Origin: DASRSS01 sp035765515
Lineage (GTDB): Bacteria; Actinomycetota; Actinomycetes; Mycobacteriales; Jatrophihabitantaceae
Length of the DNA: 13,212 nt
Assembly (NCBI GenBank): GCA_035765515.1
Contig: DASTXN010000133.1
Span: 1 to 13,212, forward strand
Direction of reading: 5' to 3'
Shown here one piece after another: positions 1-7,130 of the stretch. The notes beneath the pieces were generated by a model, which saw nothing but the letters and a program-made list of their open reading frames with translations, did not search any database and was not told the DNA's origin. Numbering within the stretch: the stretch's first letter is position 1; every line of letters begins with the position of its first letter. The translations under genes were made by a program, and so were the position numbers.

Positions 1-1
1 C

Positions 2-394
2 ACCCGGGCGCAACTCATCGCACGGCGCCAGCCGTTCATTGCAGAGACCGTCTTCTCGCATCCGGCCAAACTTGACCTTGTGCGCGCGGCGCAGGCCGCC
101 GATTTCATGGTCGCGCTGCACGTCCTGCTCGTTCCCGAACAGCTGAGCGTGGAACGCGTGCGGCGCCGTGTCGCCGCCGGTGGCCACGACGTCCCTGAGG
201 AGAAGATCCGGCAGCGCTATCGCCGGCTGTGGCGGAACGTCGCGACCGCGATCGCGCTCGCGGACACCTCGGTCGTGTACGACAACGCGCACATCGATGG
301 ACCTCGGGAGATTGCGCGTTACGCGTCGGGCCAACCGGTGGGCGCGGCGAACTGGCCGCGCTGGGCGCCGAGCGAACTGCGCGAACTCCCCTAG
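2..394 (+). CDS. Zeta-toxin-like ATPase/kinase, C-terminal part (5' end outside window)
   Basis: The frame is open from the first bases of the window to the TAG at 392-394, so this is the last ~130 codons of a longer gene. The visible part begins with a segment reading IAETVFSHPAKLDL, followed by an amphipathic stretch and a VALHVLLVPEQLSVERVRRRV segment. It then has a basic helix (KIRQRYRRLWRNVATAIALAD) and VVYDNA. This order (an ETxFS segment, a beta strand with a V-E-R-V-R-x-R-V helix, R-x-R-R-L, then V-YDN) is what I know from the C-terminal half of zeta-toxin-like predicted ABC-type ATPases (COG4185). The Walker A loop and the antitoxin-contact region, if present, lie to the left of the window. 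No antitoxin gene follows; the next gene is on the opposite strand 6 bp away. The family call is by recalled pattern only, and toxicity cannot be judged from this fragment. Confidence 0.65.
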   Translation, partial: TRAQLIARRQPFIAETVFSHPAKLDLVRAAQAADFMVALHVLLVPEQLSVERVRRRVAAGGHDVPEEKIRQRYRRLWRNVATAIALADTSVVYDNAHIDGPREIARYASGQPVGAANWPRWAPSELRELP

Positions 395-400
395 CGTGGC

Positions 401-1129
401 TCAGTTGCCTTCGGGCACGGCGGTGTAGTGCGCGCCGTCGCTCTGCGTGATCGTCACCGAGAACCGGGCACCGTCACTGCCGGTGCACGTGAACGTCTTG
501 CCCTTTTCGATGTCGATGTTCTGCCCGCCGTTGCACACGACGTTGCTCGAGCCGAGGTTCTGTTCGATGTAGTTCTCGACGGCGGTGTGGCTGAGCTTCT
601 TGGTTACGGCGAAGCCGGGTTCCCAGAACAACAGGACCAGCGCCACCACCACCAGGACCGCGCCACCTGCAGCGATCCACAGCGGGGTGCGGTTCGCCTT
701 CGCCGGCGTCGGCTGATAGCCCGGCTGCGCGTAGCTCTGCTGCTCGTAACCCTGCTGCGGGTAGCCGTACGGATAGCTCTGCTGCTGCGGGTAGCCGTAC
801 TGCTGGTTGGGGTCGTAGCCCGGGTACGGCTGCTGACCGTACTGCGGCTGGTTGGGGTCGTAGCCCGGATACGGCTGCTGACCGTACGGCGGCTGCTGAC
901 CGTACGGCGGGTACGGCGGCTCCGGGTAGGACGCCTGCGGATGCGGCTGCTGCGGATAGGACGGCGGCGGGTACGTCGGCGCCGGATAGGCGGCGCTCGG
1001 CGGGGACGGCGGCGGATTCGACGGTGGCGGATACGGCGGCGGGAACTGCTGGGTGGGCTGGTCGCCGCCGCCCTGCTCGGCGGCGTCGCCGTACTCGTCC
1101 TGGCCGTTGCCGTCGCCGTGCTCGGTCAT
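401..1129 (-). CDS. Pro/Tyr/Gln-rich single-pass membrane protein with C-terminal DUF4333 domain
   Basis: This 242-aa protein begins at ATG 1129, chosen because GAGGGA lies at a good Shine-Dalgarno distance upstream. The open frame further upstream to 1360 is arginine-rich shadow of helY. Residues 1-25 are acidic/Gly-rich. Residues ~29-145 are a low-complexity Pro/Tyr/Gln tail containing YGQQPYPGYDPNQ repeats. Residues ~149-169 are one transmembrane helix, and residues ~176-242 form the DUF4333 domain with its two cysteines, C199 and C215. The expected topology is a cytoplasmic N-terminal tail and an extracytoplasmic DUF4333 domain, with C199 and C215 possibly disulfide-bonded. The function of DUF4333 is not established; proline-rich tails of this kind occur on many actinobacterial membrane proteins. 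It follows helY on the same strand after a 92-bp gap and converges on the zeta-like gene with 6 bp between stops. The domain call is fairly sure; the role is unknown. Confidence 0.85.
   Translation of the reverse strand: MTEHGDGNGQDEYGDAAEQGGGDQPTQQFPPPYPPPSNPPPSPPSAAYPAPTYPPPSYPQQPHPQASYPEPPYPPYGQQPPYGQQPYPGYDPNQPQYGQQPYPGYDPNQQYGYPQQQSYPYGYPQQGYEQQSYAQPGYQPTPAKANRTPLWIAAGGAVLVVVALVLLFWEPGFAVTKKLSHTAVENYIEQNLGSSNVVCNGGQNIDIEKGKTFTCTGSDGARFSVTITQSDGAHYTAVPEGN
803..892 (-). repeat. 45-bp tandem duplication inside the DUF4333 gene (15-aa PYPGYDPNQ repeat)
   Basis: Two consecutive 45-bp units (803-847 and 848-892) are nearly identical; I see two or three substitutions. Because 45 is a multiple of three, the repeat stays in frame and encodes PYPGYDPNQPQYGQQ-like units. 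Shorter copies of the Y-G-Q-Q part continue next to it, so the tail probably grows and shrinks by slippage. Confidence 0.85.
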
Positions 1130-1150
1130 CGCGCATCCCTCGTGTTCGCT

Positions 1151-1165
1151 GTGTCCGGCTGACAC
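1151..1165. other. Perfect 5-bp inverted repeat upstream of the DUF4333 gene
   Basis: GTGTC-CGGCT-GACAC lies 22-36 bp upstream of the DUF4333 start, in the 92-bp gap after helY. It could be a small operator or an RNA stem in the leader. The stem is short and no T-run follows on the minus strand, so it is not a convincing terminator. Confidence 0.35.
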
Positions 1166-1221
1166 GCTACTGCCGCCAACTGGGTCGCGGCTTCGCGCCA
1201 CCCCGGGAACTGCTGTGCCGC

Positions 1222-3957
1222 TCAGGGCTGCATGCTCTGCGCGACCACTCCGCGCCGGACCGCGGCGATGGCCGCACGCGCAGGACCGGCCAGCGGGGCC
1301 GTGTCGGCGGACGACGTCGCGGCCGCGATGTGGTCGAGCAGGTCCAGCAACTGCTTGCACCAGCGAATGAAGTCACCTGCCGCCAGTTCGGAGCCGCCCT
1401 CGCCGGCCGCCTGCAGTGCCCGCGCCAGCGATTGTCCGCTCGCCCAGCGGTGGATCGCGCGGACCAGGCCGATGTCCGGCTCGCGGGTGGTGGGCAGGCC
1501 CAGCCGCGTCTCGTCCTCGACCAGGTCGGCCCAGATCCGGACGGTGAGCGCCAGCGCGTCACGCACGGTCTCGTTCGGCATCCGCTCGACCGGCTGCTCG
1601 TCGCGGCGCGCCTCGTACACCAGCGCGGAAACGACAGCGGCGAGATCCGCCGGTGAGAGCCGGTCCCAGGCACCGTCGCGCAGGCACTCAGCCACGAGCA
1701 GGTCCGATTCGGACCAGATGCGAGCCAGCATCCGTCCGGCCGGCGTGGCCTCGTCACCGGCACTGGCGGGCACCAGATAGCCGCGCTCGTCCAGCAGCGC
1801 GCAGATCCGGTCGAACGTGCGGCCGAGCGATCCGGTCCGTCCCTCGGCCCGCCGCCGCAGCTCGGTGTTCTCGCGGGCGAGCCGGGCGTGCCGCTCGGCG
1901 ACGCGCGCGTGCTGCTCCCGGTCCGCGCAGGCGTGGCAGGGGTGCGCCCGTAGTTGGGCACGCAGCCGCGACACCTCGTCGTCCTCCGTGGCCGTTCCGC
2001 CGCCGCGACGGCGCTTGCCGGCCGCCGGCGGAAGGTCCAGGACGTGCAGGCTGGACGCGAGGTCGCGACGCTGCTGCGGCGAGCGGAAGTTCACGTTCTT
2101 GGGCACCCGAACCTGCCCGAGCACCTCGGCGGCGACCGGGAAGTCGACGGGCGAGAGCCGCCCGCCCCAGCGCCCCTCGGTCACCACCAGGGGCCGCGGG
2201 TCGTCGTGCGGGTGGGTGCCGGGATCGAGCACGACGGCCAGCCCGGCGCGCCGCCCCGACGGCACCCTGATCACGTCGCCGCGGCGCAGCCGTTCCAGCG
2301 ACTGCACGACGGCGGCCTTGCGGTTGCGGGCGCCCTCGCGCGACAGCTGCGCCTCGCGGTCGGACAGCGAGCGCCGCAGCTGCGCGTACTCGGCGAAGTC
2401 ACCGAGGTGGCACCGCATCTGCCCGGCCAACTCGGTCTGCGCGCGCTCGTTGCGGCGGATCTGGGCGAGCAGTCCCGCCACCCCCCGGTCGGCCTGGAAC
2501 TGCGCGAAGGACGAGTCGAGCAGGCCGCGCGCGGCCGCGCGTCCCAGTTGGCCTACCAGGTTCACCGCCATGTTGTAGGACGGCCGGAACGACGAGCGCA
2601 GCGGATAGGTGCGCGTCGAGGCCAGCCCGGCGACCCGGCCCGGATCCAGCTCCGGTGTCCAGAGCACGACCGCGTGGCCCTCGACGTCGATGCCGCGCCG
2701 GCCCGCCCGTCCGGTCAGCTGGGTGTACTCGCCGGGTGTGATGTCGACGTGCGCCTCGCCGTTGAACTTGTTCAACCGCTCCAGCACGACCGTCCGAGCC
2801 GGCATGTTGATGCCGAGTGCCAGGGTCTCGGTTGCGAACACCGCGCGGACCAGCCCGCGCACGAACAGCTCCTCCACGGTCTCCTTGAACGCGGGCACCA
2901 TGCCCGCGTGGTGCGCGGCGACCCCCCGGCGCAACCCCTCGCGCCAGTCCCAGTAGCCGAGCACCTCCAGGTCCTCGCTCGACAGCGAGGCGGTGCGCTC
3001 ATCGATCAGCTCGTCGATGTGCGCGCGCTCGTCCTCGCGGGTCAGCCAGACGCCGGCCTGCACGCACTGGCGCACGGCGGCGTCGCAGCCGGCGCGGCTG
3101 AAGATGAACGTGATCGCCGGCAGCAGGCCCTCGGTGTCCAGCCTGGCGATGACGTCGGGACGGTACGGCGGGCGCCAGCCGCGAAGGGGCCGGCCACCGC
3201 GGCGGGCGGCGCCGGGATCGAGGTAGCGCATCCGCTCGTTGAGGTAGCGCGTCAGCGCCGGGTCGACGACCTGGGACTGGTCGTCCTCCGCGAACAGATC
3301 GAAGAGCCGGTTGCCGACGAGCACGTGCTGCCACAGCGGGACGGGCCGCTCCTCGTGCACGATCACCTGCGTGTGGCCCCGCACCGAGACCAGCCACTCG
3401 CCGAACTCCTCCGCGTTCGACACGGTCGCCGACAGCGACACCAGGCGTACCGATGCGGCGAGGTGGATGATCACCTCTTCCCACACCGCGCCACGGAACC
3501 GGTCCCCGAGGTAGTGGACCTCGTCCATCACGACGTAGCCGAGATCGGCGAGCGAGCCGCTGCCGACGTAGAGCATGTTCCGCAGCACCTCGGTGGTCAT
3601 GACCACGATGGGCGCGTCGCCGTTCACCGCGTTGTCGCCGGTGAGCAGCCCGACCCGCTCCGGCCCGTGGCGGGCGACGAGGTCGTTGTACTTCTGATTG
3701 GACAGCGCCTTGATCGGCGTGGTGTAGAAGCACTTCTGCCCTGCCGCGAGCGCGAGGTGGACGGCGAACTCTCCCACCACGGTCTTGCCGGCACCGGTCG
3801 GCGCGCAGACCAGCACCGCATGCCCGTCCTCGAGCGCACGGCAGGCGTCCGTCTGGAAGTCGTCGAGCGTGAACGGGTACTGGCCGGTGAAGTCCGCGAG
3901 CGCCGGATACCGGGACCGCCGCCGGGCCGCCGCGTACCGCTCGCTCGGCGTGGTCAT
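1222..3957 (-). CDS. helY: Ski2/Mtr4-like DEVH-box helicase HelY
   Basis: This 911-aa protein is close to the ~906 aa I recall for M. tuberculosis HelY. Helicase motifs appear in order: Walker A APTGAGKT (residues 52-59), DEVH (145-148), SAT (176-178), the second RecA domain with FATETLALGINMPAR (~374-388), and motif VI QLTGRAGRRGID (413-424). A Lys/Arg-rich coiled region and a PCHAC...R..H cysteine/histidine cluster (673-683) follow. The C-terminus (~735-905) matches the DSHCT domain of Ski2/Mtr4 helicases. The family unwinds RNA or DNA with ATP; in actinobacteria its physiological substrate is poorly known. It lies 25 bp after tatC, the usual actinobacterial pairing. ATG 3957 has no Shine-Dalgarno, but TAACCT sits 6 nt upstream. 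All catalytic motifs appear intact. Confidence 0.95.
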   Translation of the reverse strand: MTTPSERYAAARRRSRYPALADFTGQYPFTLDDFQTDACRALEDGHAVLVCAPTGAGKTVVGEFAVHLALAAGQKCFYTTPIKALSNQKYNDLVARHGPERVGLLTGDNAVNGDAPIVVMTTEVLRNMLYVGSGSLADLGYVVMDEVHYLGDRFRGAVWEEVIIHLAASVRLVSLSATVSNAEEFGEWLVSVRGHTQVIVHEERPVPLWQHVLVGNRLFDLFAEDDQSQVVDPALTRYLNERMRYLDPGAARRGGRPLRGWRPPYRPDVIARLDTEGLLPAITFIFSRAGCDAAVRQCVQAGVWLTREDERAHIDELIDERTASLSSEDLEVLGYWDWREGLRRGVAAHHAGMVPAFKETVEELFVRGLVRAVFATETLALGINMPARTVVLERLNKFNGEAHVDITPGEYTQLTGRAGRRGIDVEGHAVVLWTPELDPGRVAGLASTRTYPLRSSFRPSYNMAVNLVGQLGRAAARGLLDSSFAQFQADRGVAGLLAQIRRNERAQTELAGQMRCHLGDFAEYAQLRRSLSDREAQLSREGARNRKAAVVQSLERLRRGDVIRVPSGRRAGLAVVLDPGTHPHDDPRPLVVTEGRWGGRLSPVDFPVAAEVLGQVRVPKNVNFRSPQQRRDLASSLHVLDLPPAAGKRRRGGGTATEDDEVSRLRAQLRAHPCHACADREQHARVAERHARLARENTELRRRAEGRTGSLGRTFDRICALLDERGYLVPASAGDEATPAGRMLARIWSESDLLVAECLRDGAWDRLSPADLAAVVSALVYEARRDEQPVERMPNETVRDALALTVRIWADLVEDETRLGLPTTREPDIGLVRAIHRWASGQSLARALQAAGEGGSELAAGDFIRWCKQLLDLLDHIAAATSSADTAPLAGPARAAIAAVRRGVVAQSMQP

Positions 3958-3963
3958 GCGTTC

Positions 3964-3969
3964 AGGTTA
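3964..3969 (-). promoter_or_regulatory. Possible -10 box (TAACCT) for a leaderless helY transcript
   Basis: On the minus strand TAACCT ends 6 nt before the helY ATG, and there is no Shine-Dalgarno. This fits the actinobacterial TAnnnT -10 motif placed for transcription to begin at the start codon. No convincing -35 is seen (GACCAC at 17-nt spacing), so this is tentative. helY may also be read through from tatC. Confidence 0.35.
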
Positions 3970-3982
3970 GTGAGTGCGTCGC

Positions 3983-4873
3983 TCAGGTGGTCTCCGACCA
4001 CGAGTCGACCGATTCGGGGATCGGGTCCACGTGCGAGGCGACGTCGTCGTCCAGCTGTTCGTCCTCGCGCTCGGCGGCCTTGCGCCGCGCCTTGCGGCGG
4101 TCGTGCACCACGGCGAACAGCACCGCGGCCTCGAACAGCAACGCCATCGGGATCGCCATCGCGCACATGGTGAACGGGTCGGTGCTCGGGGTCGCGATGG
4201 CCGCGAACAGGAAGATCAGGAAGATGCCGACGCGCTGCGATTTCTTCAGCAGCCGCCCGGGCAATACTCCCGCGAGGTTCGCCATGACGATCAGCAGCGG
4301 CAGCTCGAACGCCGCACCGAACACGACCAGCATCAGCGTGACGAACGAGATGTAGTCGTTCACGGTCAGCAGCGCCTGGGTGCCCGGTCCCGCCGCGCGG
4401 AGCACCACGTTCAGCCCCTTGGACAGCACCGCGTACGCGAGCGCCATGCCGGCGGCGAACAGCAGGGTCGACGCGGCGATGAACCGACGCGTGTACTTGC
4501 GTTCGTTCTTGCGCAGGCCGGGCGTGATGAAGCCCCAGATCTGGTACAGCCAGAACGGTGCGGTCACGACAGCGCCGGCGATCACCGAGATCTTCAGGCG
4601 CGCGGTGAAGCCGTCCAGCACGCCGTGGTAGATCAGCGTGCAGTTGTCGCCGGTACGCGGGACGAAGCGGTACTTCGGCGGCACGTTGCAGTACGGCTGT
4701 TTGAGGAAGTCGAGGATCGGCGTGTAGAAGATCCAGCCGAGCACGGCGCCAGCGGCGATCACCAGCACCGCGACGATCAGCCGGCGGCGCAGCTCGCGCA
4801 GGTGGTCGAGGACGGACATCCGCCCCTCGGGGTTGGCCCGGCGGGTTCGCAGGCGGCGGAACGGCGCGGTCAC
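3983..4873 (-). CDS. tatC: Twin-arginine translocase subunit TatC
   Basis: This 296-aa polytopic membrane protein is the Tat pathway receptor for folded proteins with RR signal peptides. Recognisable TatC features are the N-terminal SVLDHLRELRRRL segment (~20-32), the YQIWGFITPGLRKNE signature (110-124), and FE (189-190) leading into LPLLIVMANLAG. About six hydrophobic segments are seen: ~32-52, 98-118, 132-154, 178-200, 216-232 and 236-257. The tail after 258 is first basic, then acidic. The start is GTG 4873. The conserved core begins near Met19, but an N-terminal extension of this size is also usual in mycobacterial TatC, so the longer form is kept. It lies 9 bp after the small membrane-protein gene and 25 bp before helY, the conserved order around tatA-tatC-helY. 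No tatA or tatB is found in this window. Confidence 0.96.
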   Translation of the reverse strand: MTAPFRRLRTRRANPEGRMSVLDHLRELRRRLIVAVLVIAAGAVLGWIFYTPILDFLKQPYCNVPPKYRFVPRTGDNCTLIYHGVLDGFTARLKISVIAGAVVTAPFWLYQIWGFITPGLRKNERKYTRRFIAASTLLFAAGMALAYAVLSKGLNVVLRAAGPGTQALLTVNDYISFVTLMLVVFGAAFELPLLIVMANLAGVLPGRLLKKSQRVGIFLIFLFAAIATPSTDPFTMCAMAIPMALLFEAAVLFAVVHDRRKARRKAAEREDEQLDDDVASHVDPIPESVDSWSETT

Positions 4874-4882
4874 GGCGGCCGA

Positions 4883-5098
4883 TCAGTCCGTCGCGGCTGT
4901 CGCTGCTGCGGCGACGCGTTCCTGCGCCGCAGCGATCTCGGCCTGCAGCCCGGCGACCCGTTCATTCAGGGCGTGCAGGCGCAGCAGATCGCCCTGCAGC
5001 CGCCGCGCCTTCCACCACAGCTCGTAGCCGCAGAACGCGAAAACGACCGCCGCCAGCACGACGGCCGCGATCCACGCGATGATCGGCACCTCGAACAC
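4883..5098 (-). CDS. 71-aa single-pass membrane protein with cytoplasmic coiled coil, in the tatA position
   Basis: The protein has one N-terminal hydrophobic helix (residues ~5-24), then FCGYELWWKARRL, then a helix with a clean 3-4 heptad spacing of L41, L44, V48, L51, I55, A58, V62, and an Ala-rich end. In many actinobacteria tatA lies between pafC and tatC; this gene fills that slot (21 bp after pafC, 9 bp before tatC). The layout of short TM, FxG-like hinge and amphipathic helix resembles TatA, but the TatA FGxxxLP hinge is not there and the second helix looks like a coiled coil instead. It is therefore either a very divergent Tat component or an unrelated small membrane protein. The GTG start at 5098 has TAGGCT 7 nt upstream and only a weak GGGCGG as Shine-Dalgarno. 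I do not recognise a named family. Good GC3 and tight operon spacing support it as a real gene. Confidence 0.75.
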   Translation of the reverse strand: MFEVPIIAWIAAVVLAAVVFAFCGYELWWKARRLQGDLLRLHALNERVAGLQAEIAAAQERVAAAATAATD

Positions 5099-5105
5099 GC
5101 CGCCC

Positions 5106-5111
5106 AGCCTA
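5106..5111 (-). promoter_or_regulatory. Possible -10 box (TAGGCT) before the 71-aa gene
   Basis: On the minus strand TAGGCT ends 7 nt before the GTG at 5098, the position expected for a leaderless actinobacterial transcript. It lies in the 21-bp pafC/small-gene gap. No -35 match is seen, and co-transcription with pafC is equally likely. Confidence 0.3.
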
Positions 5112-5119
5112 CTTGGGCC

Positions 5120-6070
5120 TTACGAGGCCGCGTAGGCGGCGAGTGCCCGCGCGGCATCGGCGCGGATCGACTCGGCCAGCCACCCCGGCGAGAGCACCTC
5201 CACCTGCCCACCCGAGCCGAGTACCAGGGCCCGGACCCAAGCCGGTTCCGAGACGCGCAAGCTGACCTGCAGCTCGTCGTCCGGCAGCTCGGTGGCCTCC
5301 TCGACCGGGTAGAAGTCCGCCACCCAGGCGTATGCCGGGCCCAGCCGCAACACGACGAGCAGGTGCTCGGGCGCCGGCTGGAACACACCCTCGGTGACCT
5401 CCCGCTGCTGCACGTCCGGCGGCGGGCTGGCGGGTTCGTCCAGCAGCTGCAGGTCGTCGACCCGGTCGGCGCGGAAGATGCGCACACCTTCGGCGCTGCG
5501 GCACCACGCCTCCAGGTAGGTGTGACCGTCGGCGGTGAAGACCTGCAACGGATCGACGACACGCTCGGTGGTCTCGTCCCGCGCGGCCGTGTAGTAGCGC
5601 AGCTGCAAAGCCCGTTTCTCGTCGACGGCGCGGCGCAGCACCGGCGCGACGCGGGTGTCCCGGTCCAGCGCGATCGCCACCGTGGCGTCGTCCACGGCGC
5701 CGCCGGACGCGGTCTCGACCTTCGCCAGCGCCCGCTGCACCGCATCGTTGTCCGCGACGCCGGGCGTCTCGGCCAGCGTGCGCAGCGCGACGATGAGCGC
5801 CAGTGCCTCCTCCGCGGTCAGCCGCAGCGGTTTGCGCAGACCCTGGTCGTCGATGATCGTGACGGTGCCGCCCTCGTAGCTGAGGTCGATCAGATCGCCG
5901 GGGCCGTGGCCGGGCAGCCCGCACATCCAGAGCAGGTCCAGGTCCTTGAGCAGCTGGGACTCGCTGATACCCAGGTCCGCGGCGGCGTCCGCCAGCGCGA
6001 TGCCGGGACGGGACTGGAAGTACGGCACCATCGCCAGCAGCCGGGCCAGCCGCGACTCGTGCGCGCTCAC
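5120..6070 (-). CDS. pafC: PafC, WYL-domain transcriptional regulator (partner of PafB)
   Basis: This 316-aa protein has the length I recall for M. tuberculosis PafC. It has an N-terminal winged-helix region (~5-60, LARLLAMVPYFQSRPG...LADAAADLGIS), a linker helix bundle, then a WYL domain. In the WYL domain the usual W-Y-L reads YLEAW (185-189) within a beta-rich sequence, followed by a C-terminal WCX-type extension to 316. In mycobacteria PafB and PafC act together as an activator of the LexA/RecA-independent DNA-damage regulon, probably sensing single-stranded DNA; they are not needed for pupylation itself. The start GTG 6070 is fixed by the GTGA overlap with the pafB stop, typical of translational coupling. 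It is followed after 21 bp by the small membrane-protein gene. Confidence 0.93.
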   Translation of the reverse strand: MSAHESRLARLLAMVPYFQSRPGIALADAAADLGISESQLLKDLDLLWMCGLPGHGPGDLIDLSYEGGTVTIIDDQGLRKPLRLTAEEALALIVALRTLAETPGVADNDAVQRALAKVETASGGAVDDATVAIALDRDTRVAPVLRRAVDEKRALQLRYYTAARDETTERVVDPLQVFTADGHTYLEAWCRSAEGVRIFRADRVDDLQLLDEPASPPPDVQQREVTEGVFQPAPEHLLVVLRLGPAYAWVADFYPVEEATELPDDELQVSLRVSEPAWVRALVLGSGGQVEVLSPGWLAESIRADAARALAAYAAS

Positions 6071-7089
6071 TCGCCGACTCCGGCCGCCGCGCGCAACCTG
6101 GCCACCACTGCGTCGGCGAGTTCCGGCGGTGAGAGCACCTGCACGCTCGGCCCCGCGGACGCGACCCGGCGGGCCAGCCACTCGACGTCGTTGAAGCCGA
6201 CCAGCAGCTCCCCGTCGGCCTCGGACTCGGCCAGCCGGCGCAGCGCGCCCGCCCCGGGCCCGGTCACCTTGATCCGCGCAGTGTGCGAGTCCTCCTGCCG
6301 GCCGGCGACGAGCTCGAGCAGGTCGACCTTCTCGGGACGCTCGAACTCGCCGGGCGTGCCGAACGGTTCGACCTTGCCGGCGATGCGCGAGAGCCGGAAG
6401 CTGCGCGGCTCGCCCCGGTCGCGGTCGAAGCCGGCGACGTACCAGCGGCCGCGCCAGGACAGCACGCCCCAGGGCTCGATCGTGCGCCGCTGCGGCTGCG
6501 GATCGCTCTGTTTGCGATATCCGAAGCGGACCGGCCGGGAGGTGCGGGCCGCTTCGAGCAGCGCGGGCAGGCTCGGGTCGCTGGCGTCCAGGTGCGGGAC
6601 GGATCCGGGAGCGTCGTCGGTGCGGATGTCGGTTCCGGCTGCGCGCAGCTTCAGCAGCGCCGAGCGGGCCGCGGCGCCCAGCGTCGCCGACTGCCACAGC
6701 CTCCCGGCCAGTCCCACCACCGCCGCCTCGGCCGCGTCGAACTCGATGGGCGGCAGCTCGTAGTCGCGACGGCTGATGCGGTAACCGTCCTCGGCGTCGA
6801 AGCCGCTGTTGCGACCGGTCTCCAGCGGGACGCCGAGGTCGCGCAGCTCGGCCTTGTCCCGCTCGAACATGCGCTTGAACGCCTCGTCGGTCTCGCGGGT
6901 GCCGTCGGCGGGTTCGTAACCGGGCACCGCGTCGCGGATCCGCTCGGCGGTCAGGAACTGCCGCGTCGAGAGCAGGCAGAAGACGAGGTTGACCAGCCGC
7001 TCGGCTCTACGCGCTGCCATGTCCTCGAAACTAATGCCCGTGCGCCGCCGTTGCGTGACGGCGCGCGCTGCGGAGCTCGAATTGCTCAT
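6067..7089 (-). CDS. pafB: PafB, WYL-domain transcriptional regulator (partner of PafC)
   Basis: The frame gives 340 aa from ATG 7089 or 317 aa from ATG 7020. The family core starts right at the second Met (MAARRAERLVNL, close to the mycobacterial PafB N-terminus as I recall it). ATG 7089, however, is preceded at 7 nt by GATAAT, which suits a leaderless mRNA, and the 23 intervening codons have fair GC3, so the longer form is given here. Numbered from 7089, the winged-helix region is ~30-85 (ERLVNLVFCLLSTRQFLTAERIRDAVPGYE), the WYL domain ~180-240 (RWYVAGFDRDRGEPRSFRL) and the WCX extension ~265-338. With PafC it forms the activator of the mycobacterial-type DNA-damage response. It lies 41 bp after pafA and overlaps pafC by 4 bp. 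Confidence 0.93.
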   Translation of the reverse strand: MSNSSSAARAVTQRRRTGISFEDMAARRAERLVNLVFCLLSTRQFLTAERIRDAVPGYEPADGTRETDEAFKRMFERDKAELRDLGVPLETGRNSGFDAEDGYRISRRDYELPPIEFDAAEAAVVGLAGRLWQSATLGAAARSALLKLRAAGTDIRTDDAPGSVPHLDASDPSLPALLEAARTSRPVRFGYRKQSDPQPQRRTIEPWGVLSWRGRWYVAGFDRDRGEPRSFRLSRIAGKVEPFGTPGEFERPEKVDLLELVAGRQEDSHTARIKVTGPGAGALRRLAESEADGELLVGFNDVEWLARRVASAGPSVQVLSPPELADAVVARLRAAAGVGE

Positions 7090-7096
7090 GGGTTTG

Positions 7097-7102
7097 ATTA
7101 TC
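7097..7102 (-). promoter_or_regulatory. -10-like box (GATAAT) upstream of pafB
   Basis: In an AT-richer pocket of the pafA-pafB gap, GATAAT (5 of 6 matches to TATAAT) ends 7 nt before ATG 7089 on the minus strand. The hexamer at 17-nt spacing is TGTCGC, a poor -35. It does not fit the PafBC-dependent promoter spacing I recall (TTGTCRGTG-N8-TAnnnT), so self-activation is not supported. It could give a separate pafBC transcript. Confidence 0.45.
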
Positions 7103-7130
7103 GCCCATCTGAGCGGTTCGCGACAGAGAT

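Noticed and set aside
1140..1175. PafBC-dependent (RecA-NDp type) promoter upstream of the DUF4333 gene, because the minus strand contains TGTCAG
   Set aside because: The rest of the -35-like motif does not match, and there is no TAnnnT at the required distance.
4883..5098. Naming the 71-aa gene tatA
   Set aside because: Position and general layout fit, but the FGxxxLP hinge is missing and the second helix has coiled-coil heptads, so the name is not justified.
1954..6763. Very long plus-strand open frames across helY, tatC, pafC and pafB (1954-4173 and 3974-6763)
   Set aside because: Their products are Arg/His/Val/Asp/Gln-rich with no domains, as expected from reading GC-rich genes antisense. 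The minus-strand genes carry full family motifs.
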